Shown: positions 56,900 through 64,000 of the stretch, piece after piece
Numbering within the stretch: position 1 is the stretch's first letter
Layout of the letters: each line of letters starts with the position of its first letter
Assembly: GCA_963834365.1 (NCBI GenBank)
Contig: CAWIBS010000009.1
Coordinates: 186,001-250,000 of the forward strand
From: CAWJAP01 sp963834365
GTDB lineage: Bacteria > Acidobacteriota > Vicinamibacteria > Vicinamibacterales > Vicinamibacteraceae
Length of the DNA stretch: 64,000 nucleotides
Reading direction: 5' to 3'
Translations under genes and position numbers: made by a program
Notes under the pieces: model-generated
Database searches by the model: none
What the model was told of the DNA's origin: nothing
The model's input: only the letters and a program-made list of their open reading frames with translations

Positions 56900-59800
56900 G
56901 TGATCTTGGAATCCCGGGCTCCCGTCTCGAACCTGCCGCGCCGCGGCGTCCTTGCGATGGCGATGTTGATGACGCTCGCAGCGGCGCTGGCTGTCCCCAC
57001 GGCCGCCGCCGGATCCCTGTACGTCTGGACGTTGAACGCCGATGGCGAGTGGACCAACCCGGCAAATTGGCGGCACGTCGCCAACTCGGGGCCGCTGGGC
57101 CCCGGATACCCGACGGCGCGGGGCGACGCCGCGCTCCTGGGCGACGAGATCGGGTCCATGACCGCCCCACGCACCATCACCATCCCGAACGACGTGCACA
57201 TCACGGTCGGCATCATCTTCTTCAAGAGCAACTTCGCTTTCAGGATCCAGCCTGGAGGGTCCAACAGCCGGCTCGATTTCGACAACGGGAGCGAGGCCGC
57301 CAGGCTGATGCGGTACAACACCATTCTCGACCCGGACCTCATCCTGGTTCCGATTCGGCTCCTGAGCTCGCTCGACGTCGAAGTGACGCCGGCGCAGAAC
57401 ACGTTCATCGTCGCCGCACCCATCGGCGAAGCCGGAGGGGTTCGCTCCGCCGCGAAGCGTGGTGCGGGCGTGGTGAGCTTCATGTCCGCCGCGAGTGGCA
57501 ACAGCTACACCGGCGCGACCGTCGTCGAGGCGGGTCCGTTGAGCCTCGGACCTGCACCCGGCCCCCTCGTCCTCGGTCCGCTCGTGGTTGGCGACGGGAT
57601 TGGGACGCCAGGGTCAGCGGTCGTGAGCGTTCTGGCCCCCGACGTGATCGCAGACTTCGCGAACGTCACCGCGAATGCCGACGGCCGGCTGTCTGTCGAA
57701 GCGTCGGACCGGTTCGCGACCCTCACCGTCAATGACGGGGCTGTGAGGGTGAGGTCGAGCTCACAACAGGTCACCGCTCTGTCGGTCCGCGCGCTCGTGA
57801 TGAACGGAGGCGTGCTCGACGTCGCGACCACCGGACTGCTGGCGCTCGAAGGCGACGTCACGGCGACTTCCTCGACCACAGGTCCGGCTCGCGTGCGACA
57901 GGCCGAAGGCGCGGGAGGCGCGCTGCACCTGGGCGCGGCGACCCGAACTTTTCTGGTCGAGCGCGGACCCGCGGCCGGCCACGACCTGGAGATCAACCTG
58001 CCGATCCACGGAACCGGCAGCGCCGGCGTGACCAAGGACGGCGCCGGCCACCTGCGCCTCACCGGGGCGGTGAGCAGCACGTACCGGGGCGTCACGCTGG
58101 TTCGGCGCGGCCGCGTCGAGCTCGCCCGCGATTCGAGCACGATCGCCATCCCGGGATCGTTTCAGATCGGCGAGGGCAACTTCCCCGCCGTTGTCGAATT
58201 GATCGGCGCCGGCGTGCCGAACCGGCACAACATCGCCGCCAGCGCCTCGATCTCCGTCTTTCCGCAGGGCGTCCTGGCTGGCAACAGCGACCAGCAGATC
58301 GGCAGCCTGGCGGTCGGGCTCTGGCGGTCGCGTCGAGATCGGCGTGGGCAGCCGCGCGATCTGGATGACGGAGTCCCTGGCCCTCGCCGGCGGGCGCCTG
58401 ACGGTCAATGACGGCGGCCTGACGATCCGCGGCGAGCTGGCCGTCAATTCAACGGCGAGCCACCAGGCCGTGATCGAGGGCTCCGGGACGATCGGGTTCC
58501 ACGGCGACCAGTACCTCACCGTCATCGACGGGCCGCAGGCGATCGACTTTCGCTTCGCCGCGAGGATCGGCAGCGACATCGCGTCAGGGCGGCTCACCAA
58601 GCGCGGTGCCGGGGTCGCGCTGTTCGAGGGCAACAACAACCAGACGGCGGGTACGACCGTGGCCGATGGCGTGCTGATCGTCACCGGCCGGTATGACGCG
58701 AGCGCCACGACGCTGGCGGGCGGCGTCCTGGGCGGCACCGGGTTGATGGGCGCCGTGGTGGGGTCGAGCGGCCGGCTCGCGCCGGGCCTGAGCCCTGGTC
58801 GCCTGCGGACGGGCGCGCTGACGCTGTCGGCGAGCACCACCGTCGCGATCGAACTGAACGGAGCCTCGCCAGGCACCGGGTACGACCAGCTCGCCGTGAC
58901 CGGCAGCGTCAGCCTCGGCAACGCCGTGCTCGCGCTGACTGCGGCCGCGACGCTTCCGGCATCGGCAAGCTTCGTGATCGTCAGCAACGACGGCGCCGAT
59001 CCGGTCACCGGCATCTTCGCAGGTCTTGCCGAAGGCGCCACGGTCACCATCGGTGGACGCCTGCTGACGCTCTCTTACCGCGGCGGTGACGGCAACGACA
59101 TCGTCCTGACGGCGGGCAACGGCACGCTGATGACGTACTACCTCGCGGAAGGGGCGACGGGCGCGTTCTTCGACGATGACGTGCTGATCGCGAATCCGAA
59201 CGCGGATCGCGCCGGTGACGCTGACGTTCCTGCTGGAGGGCGGCGCGCACGGTGGTCGACCAGCGCGACCGTCCCGGCCGAGGCGCGGTTGACGGTCCAC
59301 GTCGACCAGATCCCCGGCCTCGAATCGGCCGCGGCGTCCGTGCAGGTCACATCCGACGCGCAGCTGCCGCTCGTCGTCGAGCGGACGATGTTCTGGGACG
59401 GGGCCCACTACGGCGGCCACACCGCGAACGCCGTGACCGCAGGCCGAGACGCGCTGGGTCTTCGCCGAAGGCTTCCAGGGCTTCTTCGACACCTTCATCC
59501 TGATCGCGAATGCGAACGACCAGGCGGTCACTGCGACGCTCACGTTCCTGCGCGAGAAGGCGACGCGCCGGTCGTGAAGACCGTGCCGGTCGCGCCGTTC
59601 GCACGCAAACCGTGTACGCGGGTGACTACCCGAGCTCGCTGGCCGCGCGTTCGGCATCGTCGTCGAGGCGACGCAGCCGGTGATTGCGGAGCGGGCGATG
59701 TACTTCGGGAGCGGCGCGGGGCGGCACTGGGCCGGTGGCCACGTCAACACGGGCGTCAGCGCGCCGTCGCCTTCATGGTTCCACGCGGAAGGCGCGACCG

Positions 59801-60433
59801 GCGGCTACTTCAGCACCTTCATCCTGTTGAGCAACCCGCAATGACGCCGAGGCGCACGTCGAGCTGCAGTTCCTGCTCGACACCGGTGAGGTGATCACGC
59901 GACAGAAGACGATCGCGGCGCGCAGCGCCTCACCGTCAATCCGGCGGCGGAAGGCGACGAGCGGTTGGAGAATGCCGCCGTCTCCACGGTGGTCCTCGCC
60001 GACGTGCCGATCGTGTCCGAGCGTTCGATGTACTGGCCCGGTGAGACCTCGGCGTTCGGCGAAGGCCACAACAGCTCCGGGGTCGTGAGTCACCGGAACG
60101 CGGTGGGGGCTGGCCGAAGGCCGCGTCGGCGGACCGCAGGCGTACGATACCTACATCCTGCTCGCGAACCCGTCGAGGGAGGTCGCGCAGGTGGCCATCA
60201 CCTACCTGCGCGAGAGCGGGGCGCCGATCGTCCGAACCTACACGCTGCCGCCCACGAGCCGGTTCAACATCGACGTGAGGACGCTGGTGCCCGAGCTGCA
60301 AGACACCTCGTTCGGCGCCCGCATCGAGGTCACCAACGGCGTTCCCATCGTGGTCGAGCGCTCGATGTACTGGAATGCGAACGGCGCATCGTGGGCGGGT
60401 GGGACGAACGCGTTGGCGACGCCCCTGCCCTGA
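56900..60433 (+). pseudogene. Autotransporter-type beta-strand repeat protein with C-terminal surface modules, frameshifted
   Basis: The GTG at 56900 follows AAAGGA. Signal segment MAMLMTLAAALAVPTAAAGS. Residues up to about 750 form a beta-solenoid with autotransporter-associated strand repeats (NSYTGATVVEAGPLSLG, GVTKDGAGHLRLTGAVSSTY, NNNQTAGTTVADGVLIVTG). From about 59130 come modules of the same kind as in the GloVer gene (YYLAEGATGAFFDDDVLIAN, PLVVERTMFWDG), ending VERSMYWNANGASWAGGTNALATPLP at 60433. One shift occurs near 58325 and several between 59210 and 60120. No Omp-type autotransporter barrel is present, so secretion must use another route. About 1180 residues if repaired. Confidence 0.78.
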
Positions 60434-60471
60434 TCGCGCAGCACTTGGGCACGGGCCCGGCGGGCGGCTGC

Positions 60472-60548
60472 CGGGAACACCTGGGAATGGTACGGTACCC
60501 TGCCTTGGGCGCAGGGGGTCGCTGGTTCGAATCCAGTCGCCCCGACCA
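60472..60548 (+). tRNA. tRNA-Pro(UGG)-like sequence with degenerate 5' half
   Basis: The 3' part (60499-60548) is an excellent tRNA-Pro: anticodon arm CCTGC-CTTGGGC-GCAGG (anticodon TGG), T arm GCTGG-TTCGAAT-CCAGT, and CGCCCCG-A-CCA. The 77-base length fits, but the 5' acceptor strand (CGGGAAC instead of about CGGGGCG) and D arm do not pair. It is therefore probably a tRNA 3' fragment, such as a distal attachment-site copy, or a decayed gene rather than a working tRNA. Confidence 0.5.
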
Positions 60549-60917
60549 ATAGAATCAGGAATGATTGAAAGCGTCACGACCCACGGCTTGGCGCTGTAGG
60601 CACACTTCGCTCCGGGTAGAGCACGGCAGGAAGAACGACACGCGCGATGAGAAACGCCAGGCGGTGGCGCAGTACGGCAACAGCGAATCCAGCCCATCGA
60701 AGCCACAGCTCCTGGGCCGTCGTTACTCTTCTCCGACCCTATCCCAAACGAGTGCGACGATCCGATTCACGTCGACTCACCTTGAATCAGGCGTCTATCG
60801 ACGGAGCGTCGCCGGGCAGCGGTCAGCCGCCGACGTGACGTTGCGATCGGCTTTCTCCTTTGCCGCGCGATACCCGAGCGTGGCGGCGTGATGACGGCGC
60901 ACGGCGATCGGCATCTC
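60549..60917. other. Intergenic region without recognisable gene
   Basis: This 369-base stretch contains short open frames, but none shows protein-like composition or known motifs. Base composition is less GC-rich than the preceding autotransporter gene. No heptad or REP-like repeat is seen here. Confidence 0.5.
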
Positions 60918-61787
60918 TCAGTCGACGATCGACACGTCGAGCTCGCCGAGCCGCGCCGGATTGCCGATGACCTCGATCTCGGTGATCCTGCCGTTCGCGA
61001 TCTTGAAGGTGAGCGCTCTGGACAATCGTCCCCGCGGCGCCATCACGACGCCGATGGCCCCATTCACGAGCGCGGGCCGCACGAGCCGCGCCATCTGCCC
61101 GAACGCGACGGCCCCCTTCGCCCAGACGGCCGCGCCGCGAATCTCGCTCGGCGCGCCGGCCGCCATGTCCGCGCGAACGACGAGATCCGGATCGAGGACG
61201 GCGAGCAGGCCCTCGAAGTCGCCGCCCCGTAAGGCCTCGAGAAAGGCCTCGATGACCTCGCGCTGCCGAATGAGATTGGGGTCGGGCGCCCCGCCGCCGC
61301 GCACGCGGCGCCGCGCGCGGCTGGCCAGCTGCCGCGCCGCCTCTGCGGAACGGCCGACGATCGGTCCAATCTCCTCGAACGGCACGGCGAACATGTCGTG
61401 CAGCACGAAGGCGAGGCGTTCCGCCGGCGTCAGCTTGTCGAGCACGACGAGCAGCGCGAGCCCGACCGAATCCGCGAGGAGCGCTTCCTGCTCGGGACTG
61501 CTCCCGCGCGTGCCGGTCGCGACCGGCTCCGGCGCGTCCGGCGTGAACGGCTCCTCGCGCCGCGATTGGCGCGACCGCAGCATGTCGAGGCACACGCGCG
61601 CGACGACCGTGGTCAGCCATCCGCCAAGATTGTCGATGCCCGTGGTATCGGCGCGGCTGAGCCGCAGCCACGCTTCCTGAACGGCGTCGTCCCCCTCGCT
61701 CGACGAGCCGAGCATCCGGTACGCCACGGCCCGCAGGTGGGTTCGGTGCTCTTCGAATCGCTCGGCCAGATAATCGTGTTCGTTCAT
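60918..61787 (-). CDS. ECF41-type sigma factor with C-terminal SnoaL-like domain
   Basis: 289 residues. Sigma regions 2 and 4 (FEEHRTHLRAVAYRMLGSSS, AVQEAWLRLSR, GWLTTVVARVCLDMLRSR, LTPAERLAFVLHDMFAVPFE) are followed from about residue 165 by a SnoaL_2-type domain (VIEAFLEALRGGDFEGLLAV). Near the C-terminus, VIGNPARLGEL corresponds to the NPDKL motif of ECF41 proteins. In that group the C-terminal domain regulates the sigma factor directly and replaces an anti-sigma protein. The upstream region contains a match to the ECF41 promoter, so autoregulation is expected. The neighbour is a VOC-family remnant. Confidence 0.9.
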   Translation of the reverse strand: MNEHDYLAERFEEHRTHLRAVAYRMLGSSSEGDDAVQEAWLRLSRADTTGIDNLGGWLTTVVARVCLDMLRSRQSRREEPFTPDAPEPVATGTRGSSPEQEALLADSVGLALLVVLDKLTPAERLAFVLHDMFAVPFEEIGPIVGRSAEAARQLASRARRRVRGGGAPDPNLIRQREVIEAFLEALRGGDFEGLLAVLDPDLVVRADMAAGAPSEIRGAAVWAKGAVAFGQMARLVRPALVNGAIGVVMAPRGRLSRALTFKIANGRITEIEVIGNPARLGELDVSIVD

Positions 61788-61823
61788 CGGTCACACTTTC
61801 TCATCGTGTTCCGTCATAGCACT

Positions 61824-61850
61824 GACGGACGAACGGTAAACAATGTGACG
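61824..61850 (-). promoter_or_regulatory. ECF41-type promoter upstream of the sigma factor gene
   Basis: Read on the minus strand, CGTCACA (61850-61844), a 16-base spacer and CGTC (61827-61824) match the known ECF41 pattern TGTCACA-N16-CGTC except for the first base. The -10 element is 36 bases from the ATG at 61787. This supports positive autoregulation. Confidence 0.6.
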
Positions 61851-61889
61851 CGAACAGGCAGCGGCCGCAAAGGTGACATCAGGAGTGTC

Positions 61890-62200
61890 GTGAAGAAGGC
61901 CGACTTCAGCCAGGGGTCGTTTCGCTGGCTCACGGTGGCCTCACCAGAGGACCCGGACGGCACCGAGCTGCACTGGCGCTCAACAGCAACCCGGCGGCCA
62001 AAGCCTACCAGCAGGCGATGTTCCAGCACAGCCAGCCCGCGGCCATGTTCTTCACTGACGACGTGCAGGCCGATTACGAGCGGATGAAAGCGCGCGGCGC
62101 CGAGTTCACCATGCTGCCCACGGACGTGACCGCTTCCAAGATCGCCATGCTGAACGACACCCGCGGCAATCTCATTCAGGTCACGCAGCTGCTGCGCTGA
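61890..62200 (+). pseudogene. VOC/glyoxalase-family protein, 5'-truncated and frameshifted
   Basis: The readable part (KKADFSQGSFRWLTVASPED, then ALNSNPAAKAYQQAMFQHSQ, AAMFFTDDVQADYERMKARG, TASKIAMLNDTRGNLIQVTQ) covers the last three quarters of a vicinal-oxygen-chelate domain. The N-terminal 25-30 residues with the first metal ligand are missing, and one base is absent near 61972 (GAGCTGCACTGG where GAGCTGCAGCTGG is expected). The GTG at 61890 has AGGAG just upstream. Such proteins are often targets of ECF41-type sigma factors; here the gene is probably dead or damaged. Confidence 0.75.
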
Positions 62201-62271
62201 GGAACAGTCAAGACCTGTGGATTGGCGGGCCACAATGAGGTGGCAAGAGCAGTTGCAGGAAGAGGACGAAG

Positions 62272-62931
62272 TTGTCGGAGCGATCGGGAACCCTCGCTGA
62301 CGATCCGTTCAGTGGCCGGCGCCCAACCAGTCACGAACGGCTGACCGGGCTGCCCTGGGATGCGTCGTACCACGACGGCCCTGCGCCCTGGGATATCGGC
62401 CAGCCGCAGCCAGCAATCGTGCGTGTGGCATCCGAAGGCGGATTCACCGGAGCGGTGCTCGATGCGGGCTGCGGGACCGGCGAGAACGCTCTTCACGTCG
62501 CCTCGCTGGGATTGTCGGTTCTGGGCGTTGACGTGGCCGAGACGGCACTGGCAATCGCCCGAGAGAAGGCCGACGAGCGTGGGATCGAAGTTGAGTTCGC
62601 TGCGGTTGACGCGTTCCAGCTGGAGCGCCTGGGGCGCACGTTTGACACGGTGCTGGACTGCGGCCTGTTCCACACCTTCGACAGCGACGAGCGACCAGGA
62701 TACGTGGCGAGTCTCGCGTCCGTGACCGAGCACGATGGAACCCTGTATCTGTTGTGCTTCAGTGACGATGGTCCCGATACTGGTCCGCACCCCATCAGTC
62801 AGGAAGAGCTGAGAGCGGCGTTCAACCCCGGTTCTGGATGGAACGTCGCCGCCATTCAACCGGACCGGATTCAGACGAGATACCACGACGACGGCGCACC
62901 GGCCTGGTTCGCGACAATCAAGCGGATCTAG
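62272..62931 (+). CDS. Class I SAM-dependent methyltransferase
   Basis: 219 residues from a TTG start with AGAGGA upstream; no ATG is available without losing the N-terminal PWDASYHDGPAPWDIGQPQP segment typical of this family. Motif I is AVLDAGCGTGENALHVASLG, motif II VLGVDVAETALAIAREKA, and the acidic segment FAAVDAFQLERLG follows, then TVLDCGLFHTF. It transfers a methyl group from S-adenosylmethionine to a small molecule, possibly a thiol or halide by resemblance of the N-terminal motif, but the substrate is not proven. Intact, unlike its two neighbours. Confidence 0.88.
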   Translation: MSERSGTLADDPFSGRRPTSHERLTGLPWDASYHDGPAPWDIGQPQPAIVRVASEGGFTGAVLDAGCGTGENALHVASLGLSVLGVDVAETALAIAREKADERGIEVEFAAVDAFQLERLGRTFDTVLDCGLFHTFDSDERPGYVASLASVTEHDGTLYLLCFSDDGPDTGPHPISQEELRAAFNPGSGWNVAAIQPDRIQTRYHDDGAPAWFATIKRI

Positions 62932-62974
62932 GCTGCGGGACGGGTCGCGCCGCTGCTGCTGCAGGTCGTCTGCG

Positions 62975-63412
62975 TCAGGGACGCTCCGCTGAACGCGCCT
63001 CCTCATTGTCGCCTGCGTCCCAGAGGATGGCGCCGGACAGGACGTTGGGTCCGACGGGGTGGAGCTGGAACTCGAACGAGGTGACCACACCGAAGTTGCC
63101 GCCTCCTCCGCGCAGCGCCCAAAAGAGGTCGGGGTGCTGGACTGCGGATGCCCGCAGCAGTTCGCCGTCGGCGGTCACGACATCGGCGGCGAGCAGGTTG
63201 TCGACGGTGAGACCGTGCTTGCGCATGAGCCAGCCGATACCACCGCCAAGGGTGAGTCCTGCGACCCCGGTGTGGCTGACGATGCCGCCGGTGGTGGCCA
63301 GCCCGTGGGCCTGTGTCAGTTGCCCAACTTTTGGTCGTCGGGTCGTCCCCCCGACGGCTTCCATCGCACCACGGTGGACGTCCGGCCGTGAAGTCAAGAA
63401 TCTGGACTTCAA
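62975..63412 (-). pseudogene. FAD-binding oxidoreductase (BBE-like) internal fragment
   Basis: Only the central part of a PCMH-type FAD-binding domain remains: QAHGLATTGGIVSHTGVAGL, LGGGIGWLMRKHGLTVDNLL, HPDLFWALRGGGGNFGVVTS, FEFQLHPVGPNVLSGAILWD. A complete protein has about 450 residues. The first hundred and the last 250 residues, including the substrate-binding domain, are absent on both sides. It is therefore a gene remnant, not a frameshifted full gene. Confidence 0.8.
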
Positions 63413-63442
63413 AACCGACGGTGAGTGCGTGACACTGGCGAC

Positions 63443-64000
63443 ATGCGGACCTACGGCCAGTACTGCCCGATCGCCCGTGGCGCCGAGATCTTTGCCGAGC
63501 GTTGGACACCACTGATCGTTCGCAACCTGTCCCTGGGCTGCGGAAGTTTCAGCAAGATCGTGGAGGGTGCGCCGGGGCTCTCGCGCACCCTGCTCTCACA
63601 GCGCCTCAAGGAGCTGGAACGGCTCGGCATCGTTGCGTCTGCATCCAAACCTGCCGGGCGCGGGCGCTGCTACGAGCTCACACCTGCCGGTCGTGATCTG
63701 TTCAAGGTCTGCGTGTCGCTCGGCGAGTGGGGGGCGCGCTGGCTCGAGATCGCCCCGGAGAACCTCGATCCATTCGTGGCTCTGTGGTCGATGTGCAACG
63801 CGCTGCGTCGAGACCGGCTCCCGGATCGACGCGTCGTCATCCGCTTCGACTTCACCGGCCGCCCGCACCGTGAGCGCTATTGGCTACTCATTGAGCTCGG
63901 AGACACCGAGATCTGCAAGACGTACCCAGGCCTCGACGAGGACCTCTACATCACGGCGGAAGCCGAAGCCTTCGTCAAATGGCACGCCGGCCAGCTCACC
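63443..64000 (+). CDS. HxlR-type transcriptional regulator with C-terminal SCP2-like domain (3' end outside window)
   Basis: Open from the ATG at 63443 to the window edge (186 codons). Residues 1-95 form a HxlR winged helix (YGQYCPIARGAEIFAERWTP, LSRTLLSQRLKELERLGIVA, GRCYELTPAGRDLFKV) with the usual Cys near the start (Cys8). The following part (VVIRFDFTGRPHRERYWLLI, GDTEICKTYPGLDEDLYITA) resembles the SCP2 sterol-transfer-like domain attached to many such regulators. HxlR proteins respond to reactive or redox-active molecules. It reads away from the FAD-oxidoreductase remnant, its probable former target. Confidence 0.85.
   Translation, partial: MRTYGQYCPIARGAEIFAERWTPLIVRNLSLGCGSFSKIVEGAPGLSRTLLSQRLKELERLGIVASASKPAGRGRCYELTPAGRDLFKVCVSLGEWGARWLEIAPENLDPFVALWSMCNALRRDRLPDRRVVIRFDFTGRPHRERYWLLIELGDTEICKTYPGLDEDLYITAEAEAFVKWHAGQLT

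Overview
The window is a high-GC, gene-dense chromosomal segment. It most resembles an acidobacterium of the Vicinamibacteria type. Three families typical of Acidobacteriota support this: a PadR regulator next to an ADOP-type (acidobacterial duplicated orphan permease) FtsX/MacB-like permease, an acidobacterial VWFA-related protein, and a large Oar-like TonB-dependent receptor with an N-terminal carboxypeptidase-regulatory domain. An outer membrane is implied by the Omp85 barrel, the TonB receptor and small beta-barrels. The taxonomic call is inference from gene families; no rRNA gene is present.

Layout. 1-8.9 kb: secreted and periplasmic proteins (a partial FN3/IPT protein, a TolB-like propeller, two cupins, a broken PQQ-like propeller, a broken serine hydrolase, a broken GlsB-type membrane protein, a CBM9-like protein, DoxX). 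8.9-18.3 kb: a PVC-type cytochrome/HEAT protein divergent from a 2204-residue TamB-BamA fusion, which would join the inner membrane to the outer membrane in one chain. 18.4-27.6 kb: TPR and TolB-like proteins, SpmA/SpmB, amidohydrolase, DUF1080 protein, a broken family-B DNA polymerase and a translationally coupled cytochrome pair. 27.7-41.2 kb: a PNPOx gene overlapping a PNPOx-GAF-winged-helix regulator, zinc-ribbon protein, VWA protein, broken GloVer repeat protein, DinB proteins, M24 aminopeptidase, parallel beta-helix protein, SDR. 41.4-53 kb: TonB receptor, sulfatase, ADOP permease with PadR and its palindromic operator, acyl-CoA synthetase. 53-60.4 kb: ECF-type sigma factor facing a Ser/Thr kinase-TPR protein, then a broken autotransporter-type repeat protein. 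60.4-64 kb: a degenerate tRNA-Pro-like sequence followed by a patch with intact and truncated genes (ECF41 sigma factor with a recognisable own-type promoter, VOC remnant, methyltransferase, FAD-oxidoreductase remnant, HxlR regulator).

Two layers not explained by genes stand out. First, at least ten intergenic regions carry imperfect tandem repeats with a period of seven bases (units such as GGTCTTT, GGTAGCT, GTAGCCT, GCGACCA). In two places they are arranged as long inverted repeats just after stop codons. Second, small palindromic elements recur: a GTCCGGCTTCAGCCGGAC hairpin (six copies, three of them clustered at 8.2 kb with one inverted) and a roughly 70-bp double-hairpin element (three copies).

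The window also contains many single-base frameshifts. They are concentrated in some genes and absent from others, including the 6.6-kb fusion gene. Many can be repaired by one base in a short homopolymer, so sequencing error in a draft assembly is a serious alternative to true gene decay.
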